Positions 27,363 through 38,047 are shown, counted from the stretch's first letter. The stretch is 64,000 nt of DNA from JBOCEF01 sp050586345 (GCF_050586345.1 NZ_JBOCEF010000010.1:1-64000); one strand, 5' to 3'. Notes: generated by a model from the letters alone, not told the origin. Numbers and translations are program-made.

Positions 27363-27632
27363 ATGTCGATCACTGCCGAACGCAAGGAAGCGCTCATCAA
27401 AGAGCACGCGACCAAAGACGGCGACACCGGTTCCCCCGAAGTGCAGATCGCGATCCTGACCGAGCGGATCACGAACCTGACCGAGCACTTCAAGAGCCAC
27501 AAGAAGGACAACCACAGCCGCCGCGGGCTGCTGAAGATGGTCGCCCAGCGCCGCAAGCTGCTGGATTACGTCAAGGCCCGCGACGAGGCCCGGTACAAGA
27601 CCATCATCACCAAGCTCGGCATCCGCCGCTGA
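27363..27632 (+). CDS. rpsO: 30S ribosomal protein S15
   Basis: An 89-residue primary 16S rRNA-binding protein of the small subunit. The conserved block TGSPEVQIAILTERITNLTEHF is followed by KDNHSRRGLLKMVAQRRKLLDYVK. AAGGAGG lies 8 nt upstream of the ATG. The rpsO-pnp order is conserved; S15 commonly autoregulates through its mRNA leader. Confidence 0.97.
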   Translation: MSITAERKEALIKEHATKDGDTGSPEVQIAILTERITNLTEHFKSHKKDNHSRRGLLKMVAQRRKLLDYVKARDEARYKTIITKLGIRR

Positions 27633-27951
27633 TCCGTCCCGCGGGGGCGCGTCCGACACCGGACGCGCCCCCGCCCACGTTTCGGGGGGCCGCTGACGCC
27701 CCCCGGCCGCGCCGGGCCCAGCCCGCCGCACACCCGGGGGTCCGCCCCCGCCGCGCCCCGCCCCCGAGGGGCGGCGCGCCGACCAGGCCGGCTCCCGCCC
27801 CGAAAGGGCGCCCGGCCGCACGACCGCAGCGTTTCCTCCCCCCGGCCCCGGGGTTGAAGCCAAGGCGATACGCATCAGGGGCCCGTCTCCGGCGAGAGAC
27901 GCGACACGCGGCCGAGGCCAGGGGGCCCGTCCGTGCCGAAAGGGAAAACGC
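27633..27951. other. rpsO-pnp spacer
   Basis: No gene. It contains a perfect 15-bp hairpin right after rpsO. The rest is GC-rich low-complexity sequence. AAAGGGAAAA just before the pnp ATG is the likely ribosome binding site. Confidence 0.7.
27641..27674 (+). promoter_or_regulatory. Perfect 15-bp hairpin between rpsO and pnp (processing site/terminator)
   Basis: The arms GCGGGGGCGCGTCCG/CGGACGCGCCCCCGC pair perfectly with loop ACAC. It lacks a T-tract. In enterobacteria the rpsO-pnp junction carries a terminator and an RNase III-cleaved hairpin controlling pnp; this element is placed equivalently, so a similar role is inferred. Confidence 0.7.
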
Positions 27952-30072
<2,121 letters not shown>

Positions 30073-30098
30073 TCCACGCCCGGATCGCGATGATGAAG

Positions 30099-30131
30099 GG
30101 GCCCCGGCGACGCCGGGGCCCTTTTGCGTTT
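30099..30131 (+). terminator. Rho-independent terminator of pnp
   Basis: A 10-bp perfect stem GGGCCCCGGC/GCCGGGGCCC, loop GAC, followed by TTTTGCGTTT. Confidence 0.9.
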
Positions 30132-30238
30132 CGGGGGCCGCGGCGCTCTCACGCGCTCGTGCAGGCGCGCGCACTTGCGCCGATGCGCGCGCGCGGCCTA
30201 TCAGCGGCGCTTCCCCCGCGCGCCGAGAGGAGCCCGCC

Positions 30239-30736
30239 GTGACGACCGTTCAACCCGTGCTGCACATGATGTGCGGCAAGATCGCCGCCGGGAAATCCAC
30301 CCTCTGCGCCCGCCTCGCCGCCGATGGCGCGGTGGTGATCGCCGAGGATGACTGGCTCGCCGCCCTTCATGCCGGAGAGCTGACAAGCGTCGCCGACTAC
30401 GTGCGCCGCTCCGCCCGCCTGCGCGCCGCGATGGGGCCGCATGTCGTGGCGCTGCTGCGGGCGGGGGTGAGCGTGGCGCTCGACTTCCCCGCCAACACGC
30501 CGCGGACCCGGGCCTGGATGCGCGGCATCGTGGACGAGGCGGGCTGCGCCCACGCGCTGCATGTCCTCGACGTGCCGGACGAGGTCTGCCTCGCCCGCCT
30601 GCGCGCCCGCAACGCCGCCGGGGACCACGCCTTCGCCGCGACCGAGGCGCAGTTCCACGAGATCACCCGCCATTTCACCCCCCCGGCCGCCGAGGAAGGC
30701 TTCAACACCATCCGCCACGCCCCGGACGGCGCCTGA
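30239..30736 (+). CDS. P-loop ATP-binding protein/kinase (AAA_33, zeta-toxin-like fold)
   Basis: A 165-residue small nucleotide-binding protein. Walker A is G13-K-I-A-A-G-K-S-T21, and EDDWLAALH follows as the second motif. An Arg-rich lid segment (CLARLRARNAAG) completes the adenylate-kinase-like fold. Proteins of this type are annotated as AAA family ATPases or putative kinases, related to zeta toxin and chloramphenicol phosphotransferase. There is no antitoxin-like partner beside it, so a toxin role is unsupported. The substrate is unknown. Confidence 0.78.
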   Translation: MTTVQPVLHMMCGKIAAGKSTLCARLAADGAVVIAEDDWLAALHAGELTSVADYVRRSARLRAAMGPHVVALLRAGVSVALDFPANTPRTRAWMRGIVDEAGCAHALHVLDVPDEVCLARLRARNAAGDHAFAATEAQFHEITRHFTPPAAEEGFNTIRHAPDGA

Positions 30737-30810
30737 CGGCCCGAGGTTGACCGCCCCGCCCCCGCGCCCGCAGGCTTGGGGGCGTGCGCAGCGACTTCCC
30801 GGAGGCCCCC

Positions 30811-31275
30811 ATGTCCGACGACGCCGACCTCGCCCTCTCCCGCCGCCTCGCCCCGCCCGTCCACGCCGTCTGGGCGGCCTGGTCCTCGGCCGGGGCGGTG
30901 TCGCGCTGGTTCGCCCCGCGCCCCTGGCGGGCCGAGGTGACGGCGCTGGAGCTGCATCCCGGCGGCGCCTTCGTGACCGTGCTCCACGGCCCCGGGGGCG
31001 AGCGGCAGGAGAACGCGGGCTGCATCCTCGAGGCCGCGCCCTGCTCGCGCCTCGTGTTCACCACCGCGCTCGGCCCCGGCTTCCGCCCCGCCGCGCCGGC
31101 GCTGCCGATGACCGCCGAGATCGCGATGACCGCCGACGGTCCGGGCACGCTCTATGCCGTGCGGGTGCTGCACGCCTCGGCCGCCGATCGGGACCGCCAC
31201 GCGGCGATGGGGTTCGAAGAGGGCTGGGGCGCGGCCGTCGACCAGCTCGAGGAGGTCGCCGCCGGGTTCCTCTGA
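30811..31275 (+). CDS. SRPBCC/AHSA1-like domain protein
   Basis: A 154-residue START-like protein of the Aha1 C-terminal type. Diagnostic features are APPVHAVWAAWSSAGAVSRW then FAPRPW near the start, LHPGGAFVTVLHGPGG in the middle and MGFEEGWGAAVDQLEEVA at the end. It probably binds a small hydrophobic ligand; function unknown. The start at 30811 (MSDDADLALSRRL) is preferred over 30784 because GGAGG lies just upstream. It follows the P-loop gene with a 74-nt gap. Confidence 0.84.
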   Translation: MSDDADLALSRRLAPPVHAVWAAWSSAGAVSRWFAPRPWRAEVTALELHPGGAFVTVLHGPGGERQENAGCILEAAPCSRLVFTTALGPGFRPAAPALPMTAEIAMTADGPGTLYAVRVLHASAADRDRHAAMGFEEGWGAAVDQLEEVAAGFL

Positions 31276-31407
31276 CCCCGCCGCCGCGCGCTGCATCCGC
31301 ACATTTCTTCGCATGTGCACAGTTTACGCAGGCAGCCTTATCGGTTAGCCTTCCGGTCGCGGGCGAGTCCCGTTTCCACGCCATTTCAACCCTTCGGGAG
31401 CCTTCCC

Positions 31408-32352
31408 ATGTCCGTCCCGTCGGCCACGGGCCGCCTCCGCCTTCCCGCCCTTCCCAAGACGCCGGTCGAGCAGGGCATCTTCTTCGCGGTGGTCGCGGTG
31501 GTGATCTTCGCCGCGCAGGACGGCATCTCGAAGCACCTCGCCAGCGAATACCCCCCGATCTGGATCGTGACCCTGCGCTACTGGGCCTTCGCGGTGTTCG
31601 TGCTGGCGCTGTCGGCGCGGCGCACCGGCGGGGTGCGGGCGGTGGCGAAGACGCAACACCCCTGGCTGCAGATCGCCCGCGGGGCGCTGCTGGCCTTCCA
31701 GGTGGTGCTGGCGATCACCGCCTTCGCCCGGTTCGGGTTGGCGCATACCCACGCGATCATGGCCGCCGCGCCGCTGCTGGTCGCCGCCCTCTCGGTCCCC
31801 GTGCTGGGAGAACCCGTGGGCTGGCGGCGCTGGCTGGCGATCACCGCGGGGTTCTGCGGCATCCTGATGATCCTGCGCCCGGGGATGATCGAGCTGGACC
31901 ACAACGTGTTCTGGGCCATCGGCGGCGGCATCGGCATCGGCGTCTACGGCCTGCTGACCCGCCTTGCGGGCCGCTATGACGGGGCGGAGACGAGCTTCTT
32001 CTACACCGGCGTCGCGGGCGCGGCGGCGATCACCCTGGTGGGGGTGTGGCAGGCGACCATGCTCACGCCCTCGGACTGGGCCTGGATGGCGCTCCTGTGC
32101 GTCACCGGCATGTCGGGGCACTACTTCCTGATCCGCGCGTTCGAGCTCGCCTCGGCCGTGGTGGTGCAGCCGATCACCTACCTGCAGCTGGTGCTGGTCA
32201 GCATGATCGGCATCCTGCTGTTCGGGGAAAGCGTCGACGCCTGGACCGTGATCGGCGCGGTGGTGGTGGTGGCCGCGGGGCTGTTCAACGCCTGGCGCGA
32301 GCGGCTGGCCCGCAAGCGCGCCGAGAAGGCGGCCGAGGCCGCCGCGGGCTGA
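31408..32352 (+). CDS. EamA/DMT-superfamily transporter
   Basis: A 314-residue inner-membrane protein with ten predicted transmembrane helices in two EamA repeats. The first is FFAVVAVVIFAAQDGISKHL to GFCGILMILRPG and the second is GGGIGIGVYGLLTRLAGRYD to VVVVAAGLFNAWRER. The substrate cannot be read from the sequence; relatives export amino acids or other metabolites. The ATG is preceded by CGGGAGCC. It is an isolated gene. Confidence 0.88.
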   Translation: MSVPSATGRLRLPALPKTPVEQGIFFAVVAVVIFAAQDGISKHLASEYPPIWIVTLRYWAFAVFVLALSARRTGGVRAVAKTQHPWLQIARGALLAFQVVLAITAFARFGLAHTHAIMAAAPLLVAALSVPVLGEPVGWRRWLAITAGFCGILMILRPGMIELDHNVFWAIGGGIGIGVYGLLTRLAGRYDGAETSFFYTGVAGAAAITLVGVWQATMLTPSDWAWMALLCVTGMSGHYFLIRAFELASAVVVQPITYLQLVLVSMIGILLFGESVDAWTVIGAVVVVAAGLFNAWRERLARKRAEKAAEAAAG

Positions 32353-32454
32353 GCCGCCGCCCACGCACGCCCTGCCCCTGCCTTCGCCCCCCCGGCCCCG
32401 CCCCCCCCCGCGCCCGGCCCGCCGCGGCGCGCGCGTCGCCCCCGGGCGACGCCG

Positions 32455-32485
32455 GGCCGAGGGGGCTCGACGCCCCCGAGGGACG
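32455..32485. repeat. Shorter relative of the dispersed GC-rich repeat
   Basis: GCCGAGGGGGCTCGACGCCC and the following CCGAGG are similar in layout to the core of the repeat at 11574 and 13564 (five or six G, a short ..TCGA/TTCA.. centre, five or six C, GAGG). Similarity is partial, so common ancestry is tentative. Confidence 0.35.
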
Positions 32486-32500
32486 CACGCCCCCCCCCGG

Positions 32501-32525
32501 CCCCCCCCCCCCCCCCCCCCCCCCC
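32501..32525. repeat. C25 homopolymer tract
   Basis: Twenty-five consecutive C residues on the top strand, preceded by shorter C runs (a run of nine at 32490-32498). It lies in the spacer between the convergent EamA and VPVPA-CTERM genes, downstream of both coding regions. Confidence 0.95.
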
Positions 32526-32540
32526 GCGCCCACCGCCCCC

Positions 32541-32576
32541 GCAAACGAAAACCGGCGGCCCCGAGGGGCCGCCGGT
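32541..32576 (-). terminator. Terminator of IPVPA-CTERM copy 3
   Basis: A 12-nt self-complementary pair (ACCGGCGGCCCC/GGGGCCGCCGGT). On the minus strand it is followed by TTTTCGTTTGC, so it terminates the secreted-protein gene that ends at 32623. Confidence 0.85.
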
Positions 32577-32622
32577 CTTTGCATCTCTCGTCCGTCCCGC
32601 GCCTGCGGGCGCGGCGCCGCCG

Positions 32623-33432
32623 TCAGCGCGCGCGGCGCGTCCGGTTGGCCGCCACCGCGCCCAGTGCCGCCAGGCCGCCCAGCAGCAGCGGGGCCGCGGC
32701 CGGCACCGGGATCGTGGTCGGCGTCGGGTTGTCCTCGGCGATCAGGGTCGCGTACTGCACGCCCGCCAGCTCCACCAGCCATTCCTCGGCGCGGTTGTAG
32801 CCGGTGTTCGCGTCATAGGCGACCACGTCGCAGAAGAAGCCGGTGGTGCAGCGCGTGTTGAAATCGCGCGGCGACTGGGTGGTGTAGTTCGGGTTGGTGT
32901 AGGTCCCGCCGTCATAGCGGTAGTCGCCCTGGGGGCCGCCGCCTTCGCTGACGTTGTAGTACTGGGACAGCACCAGCGTGTAGACGCCCGCGTCCAGGGT
33001 CTGGCGGATCTCCGGGTCCTGGTAGCGCGCATAGGCGAAACCGAGCGATTCGGAATAGGCCGTCGGCACCGACAGGTAGGTCAGCACGCCGCCGGTCGAG
33101 GGGCGGTAGGCGGTGTTGTCGTTGGAATAGATCACGTTCCCGGCGGAATCGAACAGCGTCAGCATGCCGTCGAAATTGCCGGCGCCGATGGCCGCGGTGG
33201 TCGACCCGGCCACGCCGTTCAGCTCGTCCGCGGTGAAGGACCCGCCGCCATAGCCCCAGTTGCGCAGCTCCACGTCGGCGCCGCCGACGCCCACGCCGAA
33301 CTCGATCACGACCTTGTCGTTATCGTCGCCGAAGGCGCCGCTGAACCCGGCCGTGATGGCCTGGGCCGAGGTCGAGGCCCCAAAAAGGATCGCGGCTGCG
33401 GCGCACAGGCGCGCTGCGGTCGAATTCGTCAT
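32623..33432 (-). CDS. Secreted DVUA0089-like protein with IPVPA-CTERM sorting signal (copy 3)
   Basis: A 269-residue exported protein. Signal peptide: AARLCAAAAILFGASTSAQA. The body contains the segment FDGMLTLFDSAGNVIYSND, which is typical of the DVUA0089/pre-peptidase C-like calcium-type beta-sandwich domain found with CTERM tails. Cysteines occur as CTTGFFCDVV. The C-terminus IPVPAAAPLLLGGLAALGAV then ANRTRRAR is the sorting signal. The start at 33432 is chosen for the signal peptide; a longer in-frame ATG at 33483 exists. Expression is probably independent, with its own terminator. Confidence 0.83.
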   Translation of the reverse strand: MTNSTAARLCAAAAILFGASTSAQAITAGFSGAFGDDNDKVVIEFGVGVGGADVELRNWGYGGGSFTADELNGVAGSTTAAIGAGNFDGMLTLFDSAGNVIYSNDNTAYRPSTGGVLTYLSVPTAYSESLGFAYARYQDPEIRQTLDAGVYTLVLSQYYNVSEGGGPQGDYRYDGGTYTNPNYTTQSPRDFNTRCTTGFFCDVVAYDANTGYNRAEEWLVELAGVQYATLIAEDNPTPTTIPVPAAAPLLLGGLAALGAVAANRTRRAR

Positions 33433-33677
33433 GCGTTTCACCACCCAAAAATCCCGCGCAAAATCGTTCGGCCGGCGCGCCATCCCACAGGCGCATGGCC
33501 GGGCCCGAACGCGCGACGCGGGCCCACACGCGGAAACTCTTACTAGATTCTTAGCTGTCTGTCGAGCCGCTGCGCCGCAGCACGCCCCCGGCGCCCTCCC
33601 CATGAACCCACGGAGAACGCGGCGAAAATCCGCCCTTCACAGTTGCGGCGGCCGAGGGGCCGCCGCGCTGCATCGCA

Positions 33678-34469
33678 TCAAAGGTTCTCGGGGCGCCGCA
33701 TCCCGAGGGCGTGGTAGCCGCCATCGACGAAGATCACCTCGCCCGTGGTCGAGGCCCCGTAATCCGAGCACAGCCAGGCCGCGGTCCCGCCCACGTGGTC
33801 GAGATCGGCGTTCTTCTGCATCGGCGCGTTCTGCTCGGTCTCCTTGTAGACCTTGCGCGCGCCGCCGATGGCCGAGCCGGCGAGGGTCCGCATCGGCCCC
33901 GGCGACACCGCGTTGACGCGGATCCCGTCGGGCCCGAGATCGTTGGCGAGATAGCGCACCGACGCTTCGAGCGCGGCCTTGGCCACGCCCATGACGTTGT
34001 AGTTCGGCGTCACCTTCTGCGCCCCGAGATAGGTCATCGTCAGGATCGAGCCGCCATCGGTCATCAGCGGCGCCGCGCGCCGCGCCAGGTCGATGAAGGA
34101 GTAGCAGGAGATGTCGAGCGACTTGAGGAAGTTGGCCCGGGAGGTGTTGGTGAAGCGCCCGGTCAGCTCCGACTTGTCGGAATAGGCGATGGCGTGGACC
34201 AGGAAGTCCAGCTTGCCCCATTTCTCCTCGATCCGCGCGAACACCGCGTCGAGCGAGGCGTCGTCCTGCACGTCGGCGGGGATCAGCATGTCGCCCGCGC
34301 CCACGCTTTCGGCCAGCGGGGCGACCCGCTTGCCGAACTGCTCGCCCTGGTAGGTGAAGGCCAGCTCGGCCCCCTGCGCGGCGAGCACGCGCGCGCAACC
34401 CCACGCGATCGACTTGTCGTTCGCGACGCCCATGATGAGGCCGCGTTTGCCCTGAACCAGTCCGGTCAT
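33678..34469 (-). CDS. fabI: Enoyl-[acyl-carrier-protein] reductase FabI
   Basis: NADH-dependent last reduction of fatty-acid elongation. It is a 263-residue short-chain dehydrogenase with the FabI-specific nucleotide-binding start (LIMGVANDKSIAWGCARVLA) and the Y147, Y157-x6-K164 catalytic set (TYLGAQ; PNYNVMGVAK). It lies last in a fabA-fabB-fabI operon, 10 nt after fabB. Confidence 0.95.
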   Translation of the reverse strand: MTGLVQGKRGLIMGVANDKSIAWGCARVLAAQGAELAFTYQGEQFGKRVAPLAESVGAGDMLIPADVQDDASLDAVFARIEEKWGKLDFLVHAIAYSDKSELTGRFTNTSRANFLKSLDISCYSFIDLARRAAPLMTDGGSILTMTYLGAQKVTPNYNVMGVAKAALEASVRYLANDLGPDGIRVNAVSPGPMRTLAGSAIGGARKVYKETEQNAPMQKNADLDHVGGTAAWLCSDYGASTTGEVIFVDGGYHALGMRRPENL

Positions 34470-34479
34470 GTCCCCGTCC

Positions 34480-35703
34480 TCAGCCGTGGTAACGGCTCAG
34501 CGCCAGCGTGGCGTTGGTGCCGCCGAAGCCGAAGCTGTTGGAGATGACGGTGTCGAGGCCGGCATTGTCGACCCGCTCCATCGCGATCTCCTCGGGGCGG
34601 ATCTCCGGGTCCAGCTCGGTGATGTTGGCCGAGGCGGCGATGAAGTCGTTCTGGAGCATCAGCAGGCAGTAGATCGCCTCCTGCACGCCCGTCGCGCCCA
34701 GCGAATGGCCGGTCAGCGACTTGGTCGAGGAGATCGGGCAGTGATCCTCGCCGAACACCTCGCGCACCGCCTTCACCTCGGTCACGTCGCCCGCGGGGGT
34801 CGAGGTGCCGTGGGCGTTGATGTAGTCGACCTTGCGGTCGCCCAGCGTCGAGGTGGCGAGCTGCATGCAGCGCACCGCGCCTTCGCCCGAGGGCGCGACC
34901 ATGTCATGCCCGTCCGAGGTGGCGCCGTAGCCGGTGACCTCGGCGTAGATCTTCGCGCCGCGGGCCTTGGCGTGCTCGAGCTCCTCGAGCACCACCACGC
35001 CCGCGCCGCCGGCGATCACGAACCCGTCGCGGGTCGCGTCGAAGGCGCGCGAGGCGGTGGTCGGGCTGTCATTGTACTTCGAGGACATCGCGCCCATCGC
35101 GTCGAAGAGGCAGGACAGGGTCCAGTCCAGCTCCTCGCCGCCGCCGGCGAAGACGATGTCCTGCTTGCCGAACTGGATCTGCTCCACGCCGTTGCCGATG
35201 CAGTGGGCCGAGGTCGAGCAGGCCGAGGTGATGGAGTAGTTCACGCCCTTGATCTTGAAGGGCGTCGCGAGGCAGGCCGAGTTGGTCGAGGACATGCCGC
35301 GGGTGACCATGAACGGCCCCATCCGCTTGGGCGAGCCCTTCTCGACCACGATCTTGTGCGCCTGGAACAGCTGCTTGGTGGACGGGCCGCCCGAGCCCAT
35401 GACGATGCCGGTGCGCGGGTTGGAGACGTCTTTCTCCTCCAGCCCCGAGTCGGCGATCGCCTGCTCCATCGCGATGAAGTTGTAGGCCGCGCCGTCGCCC
35501 ATGAAGCGCATGTTGCGCTTGTCGATCACCGCCGACGGATCGATGTCCGGCATGCCGTGGATCTGGGAGCGGAAGCCGTGCTCCTTGTAGTCGCCCGCAA
35601 AGGAGATGCCGGACTTGCCCTCGCGCAGCGAGGCGAGCACTTCATTGGCGTTGGTGCCGATCGAGGACACGATGCCGAAGCCGGTGATGACGACGCGACG
35701 CAT
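34480..35703 (-). CDS. fabB: 3-oxoacyl-[acyl-carrier-protein] synthase I (FabB)
   Basis: A condensing enzyme of unsaturated fatty-acid synthesis, 407 residues. Catalytic triad: C162 in TSACSTSAH, H298 in NAHGTSTPAGD and H333 in TGHSLGATG, with K328. Paired with fabA, as expected for the FabA/FabB pathway to cis-unsaturated fatty acids. Confidence 0.96.
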   Translation of the reverse strand: MRRVVITGFGIVSSIGTNANEVLASLREGKSGISFAGDYKEHGFRSQIHGMPDIDPSAVIDKRNMRFMGDGAAYNFIAMEQAIADSGLEEKDVSNPRTGIVMGSGGPSTKQLFQAHKIVVEKGSPKRMGPFMVTRGMSSTNSACLATPFKIKGVNYSITSACSTSAHCIGNGVEQIQFGKQDIVFAGGGEELDWTLSCLFDAMGAMSSKYNDSPTTASRAFDATRDGFVIAGGAGVVVLEELEHAKARGAKIYAEVTGYGATSDGHDMVAPSGEGAVRCMQLATSTLGDRKVDYINAHGTSTPAGDVTEVKAVREVFGEDHCPISSTKSLTGHSLGATGVQEAIYCLLMLQNDFIAASANITELDPEIRPEEIAMERVDNAGLDTVISNSFGFGGTNATLALSRYHG

Positions 35704-35746
35704 TGGGACGCCTCCGTTTGTCTTCAGGTGCAGCCGTGGGGCCCGT

Positions 35747-36253
35747 TCACTCCTGGAACAGGCCCACGCGCATGTCGGTGGTGGTGTAGGCGAGCTTGTC
35801 GTCGACGAACATCTTGCCGTCGGCCACGCCCATCTTCAGGCGCCGGTCGATGACGCGTTTGACGTCCACCTCGTAGCGGATCAGCTTGTTGGCGGGGGTC
35901 ACCATCTCGGTGAACTTCACCTCGCCCACGCCGAGCGCGCGGCCCTTGCCCTGCATCCCGAGCCAGCCGAGGAAGAACCCGGTCAGCTGCCACAGCGCGT
36001 CGACCCCGAGGCACCCGGGCATCACCGGGTCGCCGATGAAGTGGCAGTCGAAGAACCAGTTCTCCGGCTTCACGTCATATTCGGCGACCACCTGGCCCTT
36101 GCCGTGGGCGCCGCCCTCGGCCGAGATGTGGGTGATGCGGTTCATCATCAGCATCGGCGGGGCGGGCAGCTGGGCGTTGCCCGGCCCGAAAAGCTCGCCC
36201 CGGGCGCACTGCATGAGCCCCTCGAAGTCGTACGCGTTCTGTCGTTCGGTCAT
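35747..36253 (-). CDS. fabA: 3-hydroxydecanoyl-ACP dehydratase/isomerase FabA
   Basis: A 168-residue hot-dog-fold enzyme that introduces the cis double bond in unsaturated fatty acids. Catalytic H71 lies in FFDCHFIGDPVMPGC and the partner acid D85 in GVDALWQL. It heads the fabA-fabB-fabI operon, 43 nt before fabB, and is divergent from irr. Confidence 0.96.
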   Translation of the reverse strand: MTERQNAYDFEGLMQCARGELFGPGNAQLPAPPMLMMNRITHISAEGGAHGKGQVVAEYDVKPENWFFDCHFIGDPVMPGCLGVDALWQLTGFFLGWLGMQGKGRALGVGEVKFTEMVTPANKLIRYEVDVKRVIDRRLKMGVADGKMFVDDKLAYTTTDMRVGLFQE

Positions 36254-36475
36254 GGGTCTCCCCGACCGGTCGTCTGTCCCGCTGGGAAACGGGGCCTGGG
36301 CCGCCGGCGCTGTCAGGTTGCAAATCGGCCTCTCCCTATCACCCGCCCGCGCGCGGGCGCAAGCGCCGGGGGCCATTGCTGCGGCGCGAAAATGGCGCGG
36401 GACAAGCGTCTTGCAGCCGCGGGGGACGGACAAAGGGGTTGATCGAAGGACGCCCGGAACGCTAATCAGTCGCTC

Positions 36476-36919
36476 ATGGATCCTCTTTCGACAGAAACCG
36501 GCGCAATGGCCGAGGCCCGGGCGCGCGACTGGCTGGCCCAGGGCGGGCTGCGCCCGACGCGGCAGCGCCGCGCGCTGGCCATGCTGCTGGTCGGCGACGG
36601 CCGCAACCGGCATGCCACCGCGGAGTCGCTGTTCGAAGCGTCCCGCGACGGCGAGGAGCCGGTGTCGCTGGCGACCGTCTACAACACCCTGCGCGCCTTC
36701 ACCGCCGCGGGGCTGCTGTCCGAGATCACCGTCGACGGCGCCCGGACCCATTACGACACCTGCATCGAAGACCACCCGCACTATTACTGGGAAGACGATG
36801 CGCGCCTGACGGACGCCCCCGCGGGCTCGGTCAGCTTCGCCGCCCTGCCGACCCCGCCCGAGGGGCAGGAGATCGCCAAGGTCGAGGTCGTCATCCGCCT
36901 GCGCGCCGCCGCGGGCTGA
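36476..36919 (+). CDS. irr: Iron response regulator Irr (Fur family)
   Basis: A 147-residue Fur-superfamily regulator. The winged helix contains GLRPTRQRRALAMLL, RHATAESLFEA and VSLATVYNTLRAF. The dimerisation part begins HYDTCIEDHPHYYWEDD, a histidine-rich segment typical of Irr (H100, H102), which lacks the Fur Cys pairs. Irr controls haem and iron genes in alphaproteobacteria and is degraded or inactivated upon haem binding. Its position divergent from fabA is conserved in Rhodobacterales. The start may alternatively be M11. Confidence 0.9.
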   Translation: MDPLSTETGAMAEARARDWLAQGGLRPTRQRRALAMLLVGDGRNRHATAESLFEASRDGEEPVSLATVYNTLRAFTAAGLLSEITVDGARTHYDTCIEDHPHYYWEDDARLTDAPAGSVSFAALPTPPEGQEIAKVEVVIRLRAAAG

Positions 36920-36980
36920 CGGCGCCGCGGGGCCAGCGGGGCGCCAAGGGGGGCCACGGCCCCTGCCCTGTGCGCTCGGG

Positions 36981-37391
36981 TCAGAGCAGGATCAGCGCCG
37001 CCGCCAGCGCCGCGCCACCCGCCGTCCAGGCATCGAAGACCAGCATCGGGTTGCGCAGCGCCGCGGCGGGGATCGCCGCGATCACAGGCGCCGACAGCAC
37101 CCAGCCGCGCAGGCCGCGCGTCTCGGCCCTCATCCGCCGCCGCGCCGCCAGCCCGGCGCAGAGACCGCAGAAGCCCACGGCGAGCGCCGCCTCGATCCGC
37201 CCCGAGACCACGCCCAGCATCACCGACGCGGCCATGCCCATCGCCCAGGGGACCACGCGGCGCAGCATCGCGTCGGCCGCGTCCCCCGCCTTCGGACGCG
37301 CGTAGACCGGCGGAACCCCGCCCCAGAGCTGCAGCGCCAGCAGCATGTAGACCGCCCCGGCGATCGCGGGCGCGAGGAACCAGATCTCCAT
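36981..37391 (-). CDS. Small multi-spanning membrane protein of unknown function
   Basis: A 136-residue protein with four hydrophobic helices (IWFLAPAIAGAVYMLLALQL; PWAMGMAASVMLGVVSG; ALAVGFCGLCAGLAA; and a C-terminal pair ending AALAAALILL). No family recognised. The ATG at 37391 is preceded by GGGGACTGGG and lies 11 nt after the stop of the SH3-domain gene, so they are cotranscribed. Confidence 0.65.
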   Translation of the reverse strand: MEIWFLAPAIAGAVYMLLALQLWGGVPPVYARPKAGDAADAMLRRVVPWAMGMAASVMLGVVSGRIEAALAVGFCGLCAGLAARRRMRAETRGLRGWVLSAPVIAAIPAAALRNPMLVFDAWTAGGAALAAALILL

Positions 37392-37402
37392 CCCAGTCCC
37401 CC

Positions 37403-37954
37403 TCAGTCGAACATCTCGTTGGCGTCGACGCCCCAGAGGTCGCCCTTGGCGATCCAGCCCTCGTGGCCCTCGACCTCCGCCAGGCACCACACGGCGCGGC
37501 ATTCCTCGAGATGCACGATCACCCCGGTCAGAAGCTCGGCCCGCGCCTCGGCCCCCAGCTCGGGCCGCGCCAGCAGGGCGCTTTTCTCCGGCGCGGTGAC
37601 GATGGCGGTGCGGGTTCCCGACAGCAGGATCGAGTGGACCCAGCCGGTCACGTCGTCCACGTCCTGGACCCGCCGCCACGGCCCGTGCTCGCCCACCACC
37701 CGCAGCGGCACGCCCTTGCGCACGAAGACCCAGTCGATGCGGTGGTCGTTGGACGGGCCGCGGCGCACGTTGGCCTCGTCCGCCTTAACGCTGACATAGC
37801 GCGGCAGCTGGAAGCCGGTGACGGGGCCCGTGCCCGCCTCTCCCGCAGCCGAGGCCGCGCCGGGAAAGCCCGCGCACAGCGCCGCCCCGAGCGCCGCGCA
37901 GACCATCGCCCCGGCCGCCGCGGCCCGCCCCGCGCCCCGCTTCGCACCCGCCAT
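37403..37954 (-). CDS. Exported SH3-like (SH3b) domain protein
   Basis: A 183-residue protein with signal peptide (AAAGAMVCAALGAALCAGFP). It has two bacterial SH3 repeats: VSVKADEANVRRGPSNDHRI to GPWRRVQDVDDVTGWVHSIL and KSALLARPELGAEARAELLT to CLAEVEGHEGWIAKGDLWGV. Such proteins sit in the periplasm and may bind peptidoglycan. It heads a two-gene operon and is divergent from the dehydrogenase gene. Confidence 0.85.
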   Translation of the reverse strand: MAGAKRGAGRAAAAGAMVCAALGAALCAGFPGAASAAGEAGTGPVTGFQLPRYVSVKADEANVRRGPSNDHRIDWVFVRKGVPLRVVGEHGPWRRVQDVDDVTGWVHSILLSGTRTAIVTAPEKSALLARPELGAEARAELLTGVIVHLEECRAVWCLAEVEGHEGWIAKGDLWGVDANEMFD

Positions 37955-38047
37955 CGAAAACGTCTCCGCAATAATGTTGCTCGCCCGTGGACCCGGCCCG
38001 CGGGTTTGGCTAATCATATCGCACGAGCCGCCACGCAGGAGAACCCC

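Noticed and set aside
30239..30736. Toxin of an epsilon/zeta toxin-antitoxin pair
   Set aside because: No antitoxin-like gene is adjacent, and the P-loop fold is shared with many metabolic kinases.
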